From positions 1 through 24,614 of the forward strand of contig JAUVIQ010000016.1 in the NCBI GenBank assembly GCA_030592655.1: DNA of 24,614 nt, read 5' to 3'. The position numbers and the translations under genes are program-made. Numbering within the stretch: position 1 is the first letter of the stretch; each line of letters starts with the position of its first letter. Positions 14,992-22,062 of this stretch are shown here, in pieces. Origin of the DNA: Planctomycetales bacterium (GTDB taxonomy: Bacteria > Planctomycetota > Phycisphaerae > SM23-33). Below the pieces are notes generated by a model. That model did not search any database. It saw only the letters and a list, made by a program, of their open reading frames with translations, and was not told where the DNA came from.

Positions 14992-15034
14992 CAAACCGGC
15001 CCGGCTTCGCACGTCGGCTCAGCCGGACCGGTTT
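14987..15034 (-). terminator. Rho-independent terminator after the decoration gene
   Basis: On the minus strand AAACCGGTCCGGCT (15034-15021) pairs with AGCCGGGCCGGTTT (15006-14993), a 14-bp stem with one T-G pair and a 14-nt loop, followed by GTTTTT. It lies 26 bp after the stop at 15060 and ends the capsid transcript. Confidence 0.85.
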
Positions 15035-15059
15035 ATGGTCAGTCTGGATGTTCTTGAGA

Positions 15060-15416
15060 TCAGGCTGCCTGGTTCAACCAGGCTGAGGCCTTTATGCTGG
15101 GGGTCGTACCGGCGAGTGTCCAGACCAGCTTGACGTATCGCTTGACCGAACTGAAGACCTTCGAGATCTGGCCAATGGCGGTAACGCCGATTATCAGGCC
15201 GGTGGAGGTGAAGGTTGAGTTGTCGTCGGATTCCTTGACCTCGACCACGTAGGTTTCATCTTCGGTGGTGTAGTCCAGCGTATCGATGTTCAGTTCCAGT
15301 CGCGTCGGCTGATCCGGCTGAGGGGCGTAACCCTCGCCCAGGTCAAGCACGGTCTCGCCGTCGCCGGTTTCGGTCAGCGTCTGGCCGTCCATTAGTTGCA
15401 GTGAGTCGTCTAACAT
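15060..15416 (-). CDS. Small structural protein after the major capsid gene, putative decoration protein
   Basis: I choose ATG at 15416 (MLDDSLQLMDGQTLTETGDG), because AGAGGA lies 7 nt before it; a longer frame upstream to 15485 would run across a folded spacer and has no SD. The 118-residue product is acidic and beta-rich (VLDLGEGYAPQPDQPTRLEL; TYVVEVKESDDNSTFTS; SVKRYVKLVWTLAGTTPSIK), a composition and length that fit a capsid cement or decoration protein, and the place directly after the major capsid gene supports this. It could also be a fibre base, as it precedes the fibre gene. The spacer before it holds interleaved inverted repeats that end at its SD. Confidence 0.6.
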   Translation of the reverse strand: MLDDSLQLMDGQTLTETGDGETVLDLGEGYAPQPDQPTRLELNIDTLDYTTEDETYVVEVKESDDNSTFTSTGLIIGVTAIGQISKVFSSVKRYVKLVWTLAGTTPSIKASAWLNQAA

Positions 15417-15427
15417 GTCAATTCCTC

Positions 15428-15480
15428 TTGCGGCAAAATCTTCGGGCTTTCCCGACTTGCCGCAAAACCGAGAAAGCCCG
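15428..15480 (-). promoter_or_regulatory. Interleaved inverted repeats before the decoration gene (possible pseudoknot)
   Basis: In the 84-nt spacer two perfect 9-bp stems interleave. On the minus strand the order is CGGGCTTTC (15480-15472), TTGCGGCAA (15465-15457), GAAAGCCCG (15451-15443), TTGCCGCAA (15436-15428). The first pairs with the third and the second with the fourth, so they form a pseudoknot or exclude each other. TCGGG and CCCGA (15442-15455) can make a third small hairpin. The last arm abuts the SD (AGAGGA) of the gene that starts at 15416. Confidence 0.7.
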
Positions 15481-15500
15481 TACACTAAAAATTCCTATCC

Positions 15501-16439
15501 TTATGCAGGCAGTGCGTTAGTGATACCGCCGTACCGCGTTGCGCCCTTGGGGTGATGGACGGTCAGGCCTGCACGGCCTTCGACCAGTATCTGACCAGTC
15601 GTGCCACGCACGCCCTGATCTTCGACCTCGAAGATTCCCTGGTCGGCATGGGTGGCAATGCCGACGACGAACTCTTCGTCGTTCTCGCCGGGCCGGAAGC
15701 ATACGATGCTACCGGTAACGTTCGATGAGCCTCGCGTTTCGTTGAACTGCATGATCTCTGTACCGGCTTCATCCTCACCGGGCACGACGATGCGAGAGCC
15801 GTTGTAACTCTTGGGAGTGTGCTTGCCTTCCCATTCGATCAGAGTAACGATCGTGCCATCATCTGCGCGGATAACAGCGCCTAGCCGGCGTCGCATGGCC
15901 GCTCCCATCAGCAATACCTTCTGGCTGTTCTCGCCGGGGACGCGATCCATCAGCTCTTCGAGAACCAGCAGGTCTATCGGGCCGCCGTTGGTTCCGCCCC
16001 ACTTGAGGTTACCGCCGGTCAGACGTTTGTAAAGACCGTCGAATCCCTTCGGGTTGGTCTTTGTGTCGCCCTTGACGAAGTTCTTAATGTAGAACCTCGC
16101 GGCTGCCTTGGCCTTCATGGCGACTTTGTTGGCCTTGTAGGCGTTGTTGCCGTACAGCTGTCGGTCAATGTTGGCCTCGCCGCCCAAGATTACCGCCGGT
16201 TCTCTGATCTGGTTGACGACGCCGGTTGTCTTGGCAGCGGCGGGGTAGTCGCCATTGAGCGACCTGAAGCCGATCCCGCCGAGGGACGCCTCCCTGTCAT
16301 ACTCATAGACGAAGGCGTCGCCGAGGTCCTGAAACTTGAGCAGCTCGAACAGGGCGTTCTCTGCTGCGAAAATTTCCACTACGCCACGGCGTGCTTTGTT
16401 TGGTACCTGAGTTGCGTATTGAAGTAGCGTTTCAGCCAT
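15501..16439 (-). CDS. Major capsid protein
   Basis: The 312-residue protein follows a scaffold-like gene and precedes a small decoration-like gene. Its plan is that of HK97-fold capsid proteins of the GP7/P22-like kind without a cleaved N-terminal delta domain: a helical start (LLQYATQVPNKARRGVVEIFA), an E-loop-like part with YDREASLGGIGFRSLNG, a long spine helix (KANKVAMKAKAAARFYIKNFV), then DGLYKRLTGG and the P-domain beta sheet (LLVLEELMDRVPGENSQKVL; FRPGENDEEFVVGIATHADQG). The C-terminal strand ends HHPKGATRYGG. Many copies would form the shell. SD AAAGGAC lies about 8 nt before ATG. A 62-nt spacer separates it from the scaffold gene. Confidence 0.85.
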   Translation of the reverse strand: MAETLLQYATQVPNKARRGVVEIFAAENALFELLKFQDLGDAFVYEYDREASLGGIGFRSLNGDYPAAAKTTGVVNQIREPAVILGGEANIDRQLYGNNAYKANKVAMKAKAAARFYIKNFVKGDTKTNPKGFDGLYKRLTGGNLKWGGTNGGPIDLLVLEELMDRVPGENSQKVLLMGAAMRRRLGAVIRADDGTIVTLIEWEGKHTPKSYNGSRIVVPGEDEAGTEIMQFNETRGSSNVTGSIVCFRPGENDEEFVVGIATHADQGIFEVEDQGVRGTTGQILVEGRAGLTVHHPKGATRYGGITNALPA

Positions 16440-16502
16440 TTTGTTTGTCCTTTCACTTTGCTTTTATTGACTCGTTTTGTCAGTCCATTCCGCCGCGATG
16501 AT

Positions 16503-17072
16503 TTATTTGCCGGATTCTGTCAGACCGGCGGCGATCTTCTGCGTCGGAGACATCTTTTCCAGGTCAACGGCTCCGCCGTCCGTCGCCTGACCCGGTGCGC
16601 TCGCTCCGATGTCGGCTGCCTTAATGCCATAGTCGCCACTGGCGGCGTCGGCCTGTAATGCTTCCTGTGCCTTTTCCAGACCGGCCTTGAGTGCATCCTC
16701 GTCTTCCGTGTCGAAGGGGATGTGCTGGTGGTAGGCCGACGGAATTTTAGAGGCGTTCGCCTCGATGAACTTCTTCCTGGCGTCGCCGATCTTTTTCTGT
16801 GCTTCGCTTTCCTCGGCTGCCTTGGAGGTCGTTTCATCGCGGACCGTGAATCCGGCCTGCACCGCCTCATCGACAACCTTCTTTACGTCGTCGGCCGTGA
16901 GGCCCTCACCGGCGGTCTGCTTACCGGCAAGACCATCGACCTTCTCGGTCAAGTCCTGCATCGCGGTCTCGGCTGCCGTCCTGGCCTGTTTGGCAAACTG
17001 CTCACCGGCTCCGGCAAGGCCGTCGTCGATTATCGTCTGGATGTCCTTCTTGTCCTTTTCGTCAAGCGCCAT
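16503..17072 (-). CDS. Scaffolding protein
   Basis: The 189-residue protein is charged, helical and Ala/Lys/Glu-rich, with coiled-coil-like parts (KDKKDIQTIIDDGLAGAGEQ; AKQARTAAETAMQDLTEKVD; EESEAQKKIGDARKKFIEA), typical of scaffolding proteins that fill the procapsid and leave or are lost on maturation. It has no protease motif that I can see, so cleavage, if any, would need another gene. It lies directly before the major capsid gene. SD GAAAGGAG is good and its ATG is at 17072. A CCGAATAA element with a 6-codon mini-ORF lies 20 to 60 nt upstream. Confidence 0.8.
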   Translation of the reverse strand: MALDEKDKKDIQTIIDDGLAGAGEQFAKQARTAAETAMQDLTEKVDGLAGKQTAGEGLTADDVKKVVDEAVQAGFTVRDETTSKAAEESEAQKKIGDARKKFIEANASKIPSAYHQHIPFDTEDEDALKAGLEKAQEALQADAASGDYGIKAADIGASAPGQATDGGAVDLEKMSPTQKIAAGLTESGK

Positions 17073-17091
17073 GAACGCTCTCCTTTCGTGA

Positions 17092-17112
17092 TTAGTAGGT
17101 AGTGAAACTCAT
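17092..17112 (-). CDS. Six-codon mini-ORF before the scaffold gene
   Basis: ATG at 17112 lies 8 nt after CCGAATAA. It reads MSFTTY and stops with TAA, 20 nt before the scaffold ATG. It repeats the pattern found before the lipoprotein gene: the element, an ATG, a tiny ORF and then an SD-led gene. It may be a leader peptide made from a leaderless transcript, or chance. Confidence 0.3.
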   Translation of the reverse strand: MSFTTY

Positions 17113-17120
17113 ACTTTGGG

Positions 17121-17134
17121 TTATTCGGAAAAAA
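17121..17134 (-). promoter_or_regulatory. CCGAATAR start-associated element, copy 3
   Basis: The minus strand reads TTTTTTCCGAATAA, then CCCAAAGT and an ATG at 17112 (spacing 8). A short stem (AAGGC/GCCTT) sits directly upstream, and the T-run is shared with it. The scaffold gene is the next real gene. Confidence 0.6.
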
Positions 17135-17145
17135 GGCTTGGCCTT
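17129..17145 (-). terminator. Short terminator after the minor capsid gene
   Basis: On the minus strand AAGGC, loop CAA and GCCTT form a 5-bp stem that runs into six T. It begins 4 nt after the stop at 17149. The stem is short, so termination would be partial. Confidence 0.5.
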
Positions 17146-17148
17146 TCG

Positions 17149-18222
17149 TCAAGGCGCGACAGGTTCAGCGACGCTGGAGGCTTCATTCTGGCCGGTGATC
17201 TTCCGCCTGGCCGCGAAGATTCGATCCTGTCCACCATAGGACTTTTGCGCCGCACGGCCGTCGATGCCGAGGAACTTCGGATTAATTCTGCCACGTTCTT
17301 TTTCCCTGGCCGACGCCAGGCGATCCACGAACGGGGCGATGTTATGCGTGCAGTTGGGATGAAACGGCGGACCGCCGCCTGGGATGCTGTCGAGCGGTGG
17401 GTAGTCCGGATGCCTGCCGGAGATGCTGAAAATCTTGCCGACGTAAAAATCGCAGAAGTCGCCGCTGATCGGACCGACGATCACCACCAGGTCAAACATC
17501 ATATCGTCACCGAGTTCCCGGCCCTGCTCGGTGAGCCGTTGCTTTGTGGCGTGGGTAACGGCCTCGCGGAGTTGGTAGTGGGCCACAAGATTGCAGTACT
17601 TCGTGATCTTCATCCGGGCCTTGCCGGTCTGGATGTAGCCGGCCTCGAAGTCGGCAATCTCCAACAATTCGGCTTCGGTCATCTGGCCCGATTCAAGTAG
17701 CTCCCGGCCGCCTTCGGCCAGACGCTTGCGAAGCGATCTACCTATATTGTTAACGCTTCCACCACTGACCAGGCCGCGTGCGATCACCTCGGACAGTGAG
17801 GGATCGGCCAGTACCTTTTGTGACGTCCGGGAGATGATCCTCTTTGCCCGCTGGGTGAGGTTCTGATTGGCACCCGCCATGTCGCGGGCAAGCTGGGTAG
17901 CGAAAGCATCGACCGCCCCCTCATTGATTTTGAGGAAGTCGCCGCCGAGTTCGCCGATGGGAAGGTCCACGCCGATCCGCAGCAGGTCCTTATCCGAGAA
18001 GGCTGCGCCCTGACGATACTGCTCGGCGACATTTCCAACCACCCATTGATCAGACTCGGTCCCCAGTCGGCGTGATAACAGATTTACCTGCTTCAGCAGC
18101 TTGGCGGATTTACCCCGCTGGAAATCCGAGCCGCCCAATAATCCGGCCAGGTCATCAGCGGCCCGACCGTAAATGCGATCAAGGATTTTCAGTTGGTGGC
18201 TATTTGTGCCTGGTGGTCGCAC
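17149..18222 (-). CDS. Minor capsid / head morphogenesis protein (SPP1 gp7 / Mu F-like)
   Basis: The 357-residue protein has a mainly helical N-terminal two thirds and a C-terminal motif of the head morphogenesis family: CDFYVGKIFSIS at 257-268, then YPPLDSIPGGGPPFHPNCTH at 274-293, with Cys257, His288, Cys291 and His293 as likely metal ligands. In SPP1 and Mu this protein binds the portal inside the procapsid and enters the virion; some relatives are fused to toxins, but this one has only a short, disordered-looking C-terminal end. The start is GTG at 18222 with GAGG nearby; no in-frame ATG is suitable. The gene follows the portal region as expected. A 109-nt spacer with a strong hairpin precedes it. 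Confidence 0.83.
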   Translation of the reverse strand: MRPPGTNSHQLKILDRIYGRAADDLAGLLGGSDFQRGKSAKLLKQVNLLSRRLGTESDQWVVGNVAEQYRQGAAFSDKDLLRIGVDLPIGELGGDFLKINEGAVDAFATQLARDMAGANQNLTQRAKRIISRTSQKVLADPSLSEVIARGLVSGGSVNNIGRSLRKRLAEGGRELLESGQMTEAELLEIADFEAGYIQTGKARMKITKYCNLVAHYQLREAVTHATKQRLTEQGRELGDDMMFDLVVIVGPISGDFCDFYVGKIFSISGRHPDYPPLDSIPGGGPPFHPNCTHNIAPFVDRLASAREKERGRINPKFLGIDGRAAQKSYGGQDRIFAARRKITGQNEASSVAEPVAP

Positions 18223-18236
18223 GCCTCAATACCTCA

Positions 18237-18308
18237 CTACGCCGTAGAAATCGCCTGTGTGGGCTTGAATGCCAGAACCGCTAGCCACACAGGCATGTTT
18301 TCGGCCAT
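18237..18308 (-). CDS. Possible 23-residue peptide before the minor capsid gene
   Basis: An ATG at 18308 opens a 23-codon frame (MAENMPVWLAVLAFKPTQ at the start) that ends with TAG 14 nt before the GTG of the minor capsid gene. AGGA lies 9 nt before the ATG. The peptide has a hydrophobic core. The frame coincides with the arms of the hairpin at 18253-18294, so selection on the hairpin could explain the open frame. No family is known to me. Confidence 0.25.
   Translation of the reverse strand: MAENMPVWLAVLAFKPTQAISTA
18253..18294. repeat. 12-bp bulged hairpin in the spacer before the minor capsid gene
   Basis: GCCTGTGTGG, then GCT (18253-18265) and AGCCACACAGGC (18283-18294) are complementary over 12 bp with one bulged G and a 17-nt loop. 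Neither side has a T-run. It would be transcribed with the late operon and may stabilise or pause the mRNA between portal and minor capsid genes. Confidence 0.6.
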
Positions 18309-18331
18309 GGGCGTCCTGGGGCGTTTTGTGG

Positions 18332-18667
18332 CTATTCGTTGTCGGGGACGCCCACGATGGGTTTTCCACCCATAATCGCCAACATGGTTTTCGGGTTATC
18401 GCAGATCACGGCATACAGGCCGGAAGCCAGGGCAGTCAGTTTGTCGTGAGGCATGTCTATATCCAGACGTGCGTTGACGGCCTCGATAATCTCGTGGACA
18501 AGTACCTCACCCTGAAGCGAAGGTGCCATGTCAGTTGCAATGGCAATCTCACACTGGGTTTGGTTGTATTCGCCGGCGGCGAACCGCTCGACGGCGATTC
18601 GTTTGTTCGGCACAACCTTAATCTCCATCCCCATAATTCTGACTGTCGTGATCGCTTCTTTTTTCAT
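18332..18667 (-). CDS. Small zincin-like phage protein with HEIIE motif
   Basis: The 111-residue protein belongs by its look to the small phage metallopeptidase-like proteins: a strand part (MGMEIKVVPNKRIAVERF; CEIAIATDM), then GEVLVHEIIEAVNARLDIDMPHDKLTALASGLYAVICDN, where His58-Glu59-Ile-Ile-Glu62 replaces HExxH. Phage relatives commonly carry HEIxEA or HEILHA followed by LPHxxIxxLxxxLYxV, as here. With Glu in place of the second His, catalysis is doubtful, though Glu may bind metal. The role is unknown. It lies between portal and minor capsid genes and has a good SD (AGGAG...AAGG). It is followed by a 109-nt spacer. Confidence 0.65.
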   Translation of the reverse strand: MKKEAITTVRIMGMEIKVVPNKRIAVERFAAGEYNQTQCEIAIATDMAPSLQGEVLVHEIIEAVNARLDIDMPHDKLTALASGLYAVICDNPKTMLAIMGGKPIVGVPDNE

Positions 18668-18681
18668 CCCTTGCGCTCCTG

Positions 18682-20100
18682 TTATTCGTTGCCTGCCAAG
18701 CCCATCATCCCGCCACGAAGCGCCGTCGGCAGGCTGGCCTCGGCCTCGGCTTCGATCAGTTCCAGTTCTTCCTCTACTATGGCCTTGTCGCTGTGCATCC
18801 AGGTGAGGGCGCGTTTTCTCGACATCAGACCGGATGAGTAGTAGCCGGTAACGACCCCCATCATATCCTCATCATCAATCGGCAGACCGTCCGACCAGGT
18901 TAGGGTGGTCGGCAATACCGGATAGGTGACTCCCGGCGTGTGGATGTTCTCCAACTTAAATGCGATACGAAAAACATCCTCAATCGACGGGGCCATGTAG
19001 ATACGCTTGCGGTTGACGCGGGCAAGCGTCTGCGTGACGACCAACTTGAATTTCTTCCAGCTGTCGGCGCTGGTGCCCGCGCTACGGCCCAGCAGCTCCG
19101 GAGCGATTTCCATGTGGCCAAGGAACGCGCCACGGGCATCGGTCAGAGCCGTGCCCGCGTCGGCAAGCTGTGCCTGCCAGGTGATGTACTTCATTGCGTC
19201 CTTGCTCATGTCATCGACGGCCAGGGCGCGACCGGACGCCTTCAGGTTGCCGTGTTCATCAAACAAACTCTCCAACGCCTGGACGGCCGGATCGGCGTGC
19301 TTGTCGAGTACGCGGGAGATCTGGCTCCGGCGGTTGTTGACTTCATCGACCAGCGTAAGGCACTCGCCGTCGTAGTCGCTTGCGCCCACACCGCCGGTAG
19401 AGTAGTTGCAGATTTCGACAATCATCAATTCGTCGATGCCGGTGGGCTGGATTTCGGTCAGGCCGGAACCCGCCAGTTCCAGCGGGGCACGCGATTCGAC
19501 GCTGAGGGAATTCTTTTTCAGCAGCCAGAGAGAATTTGTGATCTGGCCCGGCGCGTGGTCTATCACCCGGACGTATTGCTGATCTCCAATGCGGACCGTA
19601 AATTTGATCGTCGCTCCGACGAGCCGGTCGGAGCCGAGGTCGTAGCGGGGGAATACATGCTCCGGCGCAACGCTCTCCAACCTCACCTGTCCGTTACGCA
19701 CTACCGCCTGCCAGTATGCCTTGCCCGCCCAACTGGCCACGGTCGCGGCGTTGTACAATAGCGGATGCAAACGACTGGCCTGGCTGATCCTCGCAATCGC
19801 CTCGGCGGTCTGCTGATCGGCGTCGGCCGGTTCAACGACCAGCTCCTCGCCAAAAAGCAGATCGGCGAATTTCAGCGTGCATCGACCGGGCAGATTCTCG
19901 GTGATGTACAATACATTAGAGGCGTTGGGACCAAGCGCCTTATAGACGTGCTGTGAGCGGTTGCCGCGATAAAAATACTCCTTATGCTTGCCCTCGAAGA
20001 TCAGTCGCAGATCGGCGAGCTGCTTTACGCGGGCGGATTCCTTGTCCGTCAGGTACGGCTTGCCGGTACGGATACCTATTGATGTAGATTCGTTTGCCAT
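18682..20100 (-). CDS. Portal protein (SPP1 gp6-like)
   Basis: The 472-residue protein has the order of SPP1 gp6-type portals: LRLIFEGKHKEYFY at about 32-45, then ENLPGRCTLKFADLLFGEE at 67-85, the wing domain with strands (LESVAPEHVFPRYD), LVDEVNNRRSQISRVLDKHADP at about 244-265, and a C-terminal helical part from about 305 (SWKKFKLVVTQTLARVNRKRIY; TLTWSDGLPIDDEDMM; ALTWMHSDKAIVEEELELIEAE). Twelve copies would form the DNA channel at one capsid vertex. The portal differs from the Mu gp29 (DUF935) type expected after Mu-like terminases, so the head module is mosaic. SD TAGGAG lies 8 nt before ATG. Terminase is upstream by 10 nt. Confidence 0.88.
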   Translation of the reverse strand: MANESTSIGIRTGKPYLTDKESARVKQLADLRLIFEGKHKEYFYRGNRSQHVYKALGPNASNVLYITENLPGRCTLKFADLLFGEELVVEPADADQQTAEAIARISQASRLHPLLYNAATVASWAGKAYWQAVVRNGQVRLESVAPEHVFPRYDLGSDRLVGATIKFTVRIGDQQYVRVIDHAPGQITNSLWLLKKNSLSVESRAPLELAGSGLTEIQPTGIDELMIVEICNYSTGGVGASDYDGECLTLVDEVNNRRSQISRVLDKHADPAVQALESLFDEHGNLKASGRALAVDDMSKDAMKYITWQAQLADAGTALTDARGAFLGHMEIAPELLGRSAGTSADSWKKFKLVVTQTLARVNRKRIYMAPSIEDVFRIAFKLENIHTPGVTYPVLPTTLTWSDGLPIDDEDMMGVVTGYYSSGLMSRKRALTWMHSDKAIVEEELELIEAEAEASLPTALRGGMMGLAGNE

Positions 20101-20110
20101 TTTTTAACTC

Positions 20111-21892
20111 CTACCAGGCTGACGGCTTGGCGACGGTGCGGGCCTTGCCGATAACCCTTGCATTGCGGGCCGCGTAGATCGCCCACAGGACCGCTTCAAG
20201 GTAATCATCCTTAATCCATGTAGTGCGTCGGCTGAGTTTTTTCCCGCTGACCGGATTGATCACATCCAGATCGACCGTCTTTCGCGGACCGCCGTAAGAG
20301 GGGATGCCGCCGCCGGAGGCGTCTTCCCGGTAATTTTTTAATTCCGCGTGTAAAACCGTGTAAGTCGGAGATGCAAAGAATCGCCGCGTGATAATTAAAT
20401 TGTGCATGAAGAGTACCAACTGCTGTTTGGCCTGGCTGGTCATGTGCTCGACCGTTACGCGATCTCCGAATCGTTGCGACTTGCACCATTCGCCCAGGTC
20501 GCTCGCCTGGTAAGACTCCAGCGCCACGCGACCGATGCCCCAGGTCTTGTCGATCTGCGTGATCTTCTCCTGGATCGGGTCGCGCAACGTCCGCATGAAT
20601 TCCCACGCGCCCAGCAGGACGTACACGCTACCGTCGCAAACTTCCTGGGCAACTTCGGTGCCGTGCTCGTCATAGACCGGCATGGGCTTGCCCACCATTT
20701 CGGGGATAATGGTCTTGCCTACAACCGGCAGGACTGATCGGTCGGGCGATTTGGAAAATGCACCTGCACGGTCAAGCCCGACCCCGATTGACCAGCGGCC
20801 ATCACCGCCGATCATCTTTGCCGCCGCTTCCAACGAGTGGCCCGACAGTACCGGCAGTAGTCCTTCCAGGAAGAGCGGGTCGATCTGTTCGTCGCTCCAG
20901 AGTACCTCGCCGGCCCCGCTGGGCTGGTTGCAGTGATTCCGCAGGAATTCGCCCCGCGTCATCTGCGCGAATCGCCCGCGTATCCATTCGGGATCGAGCC
21001 ACGGGTGAATCGGTTCGACACCTTCAGCCAAGCCCACACCGCACCCGCGTTTGAGAACATCATCGAGATCGTCGAAGTGGATGTACACGCAGCCAATCGA
21101 AGGATCGCCGATTGTCGGATTCGGCTGTCGATTTTCATCAGCCGCCCGGCGTGCTTCCTCCTCGGCTGCCTGGGCGAGATCGACGTAGCGGGCCACGGCG
21201 TTGGATTTGTCCCCCATGTTGGAATCGACGAACGCCACGCCGCACCAGGCGTCGCCCGTGGAGGATGCGCCGACTTGGTAGATCGCGTCGCTGGGTGCCT
21301 TGCACAATTCTGTGTTGTGATAGACGCTGATCTTCTGGCCGTAGGTACTGGCTTCCTTGGACGGCTGGGTCTTGATAATCGAGCCGGTGTGATTAAACAA
21401 AATCGCGTCGGTGAGGATCGTGATCTCGCCGGCGGTTTCGAGCTCTGCCAACCTCGGCGAATTGCGAATCATGTCCACGATCTGCTTGAAGACCGTGTCG
21501 CCGCCCTGTTCTTCACTGTTGGCCTGGATAACGACAACCTGGTCGTCGTACTCCAATACCCGGTGAAGATCATAAGTCGCCGTGATCTCCGTTTTGGCGC
21601 ACCGGCGGGTAAAGCACGGCATGATCGTTTTGTAGCGAAGCACTCCGTCGGAAGTAACGGCAAAGAGTTTGCGGATTGCATCGGCCTGCCATCCGCTGTA
21701 TCGCAGGGGCTGCCAGCCCTTGCCCTTGACGTCACGATAGCAGTTTTTCTCGACCCACTCGATGTGTTCATCGGGGGTGAAGTGACGCAACGGCCCAGCC
21801 GGTTCAGGCGTGGTAGTTTTCCCGTCACCGAGCAGGCGCTCAATCTGCTGAGCCGAATTCTTGCGACGGGTTTTACGCGGACGTTTGGCCAT
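20111..21892 (-). CDS. Terminase large subunit
   Basis: The 593-residue protein has the two domains of large terminases. In the ATPase part the Walker A-like stretch is FTRRCAKTE at about 94-102 (usually RRxGKS/T; here Ala replaces the Gly), and the Walker B region is ISVYHNTEL at about 188-196 with Glu195. The nuclease part begins at about 368 (SIGVGLDRAG with Asp374), continues with GRVALESYQASDLGEW (Glu459) and ends with KDDYLEAVLWAIYAARN (Asp562/563), the acid set of RNase H-like nucleases. It would cut and pump phage DNA. Position and style fit Mu gp28. The start at 21892 lies 6 nt after CCGAATAA with no SD (CCCTAC), after a strong hairpin; the small terminase gene is 170 nt upstream. 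Confidence 0.88.
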   Translation of the reverse strand: MAKRPRKTRRKNSAQQIERLLGDGKTTTPEPAGPLRHFTPDEHIEWVEKNCYRDVKGKGWQPLRYSGWQADAIRKLFAVTSDGVLRYKTIMPCFTRRCAKTEITATYDLHRVLEYDDQVVVIQANSEEQGGDTVFKQIVDMIRNSPRLAELETAGEITILTDAILFNHTGSIIKTQPSKEASTYGQKISVYHNTELCKAPSDAIYQVGASSTGDAWCGVAFVDSNMGDKSNAVARYVDLAQAAEEEARRAADENRQPNPTIGDPSIGCVYIHFDDLDDVLKRGCGVGLAEGVEPIHPWLDPEWIRGRFAQMTRGEFLRNHCNQPSGAGEVLWSDEQIDPLFLEGLLPVLSGHSLEAAAKMIGGDGRWSIGVGLDRAGAFSKSPDRSVLPVVGKTIIPEMVGKPMPVYDEHGTEVAQEVCDGSVYVLLGAWEFMRTLRDPIQEKITQIDKTWGIGRVALESYQASDLGEWCKSQRFGDRVTVEHMTSQAKQQLVLFMHNLIITRRFFASPTYTVLHAELKNYREDASGGGIPSYGGPRKTVDLDVINPVSGKKLSRRTTWIKDDYLEAVLWAIYAARNARVIGKARTVAKPSAW

Positions 21893-21898
21893 GTAGGG

Positions 21899-21910
21899 TT
21901 ATTCGGTAAA
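21899..21910 (-). promoter_or_regulatory. CCGAATAR start-associated element, copy 2
   Basis: The minus strand reads TTTACCGAATAA, then CCCTAC and the ATG of terminase (spacing 6). The T-run is broken here (TCTTTA). A strong hairpin lies 5 nt upstream. Confidence 0.6.
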
Positions 21911-21915
21911 GACGC

Positions 21916-21945
21916 GGCGTGCGACCTTTCGCAAAGCCGCACGCC
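21916..21945 (-). terminator. Strong hairpin between small and large terminase genes
   Basis: GGCGTGCG and CGCACGCC form an 8-bp stem that continues, past small internal mismatches, into CTTT/AAAG around a 3-nt loop. On the minus strand it is followed by GCGTCTTTA, a poor T-run, so it may terminate weakly or act as an RNA structure. It is paired with the start element in the same way as the terminators at 14987 and 23377. Confidence 0.5.
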
Positions 21946-22062
21946 AGGACGTCTCTTGACGGCCGGAGTCTGTGGCCTCTGCCCCTCACATCAAAGGGAG
22001 GCCGACATCGAGGCACCGTCATACGCCGGCCTTTTCTGGGTTTTCAATTAAAAATATCGCTG

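Noticed and set aside
15417..15485. Upstream start of the decoration-like protein at 15485
   Set aside because: The added residues are encoded by the interleaved inverted repeats, and the ATG at 15416 has a proper SD.
18682..18689. ACGAATAA at the portal stop, and ACGAATAG at the zincin-like stop (18332), similar to the start element
   Set aside because: Both are the Asn-Glu-stop codons at gene ends, with no T-run and no start at the right distance.
18940..19761. Plus-strand open frame of 273 codons opposite the portal gene
   Set aside because: The portal on the minus strand is well supported; this frame has no motif or SD.
20933..22051. Long plus-strand open frame (372 codons) opposite the large terminase
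   Set aside because: It lies opposite a gene with clear terminase features, has no family look, and long antisense frames are common in GC-rich genes.
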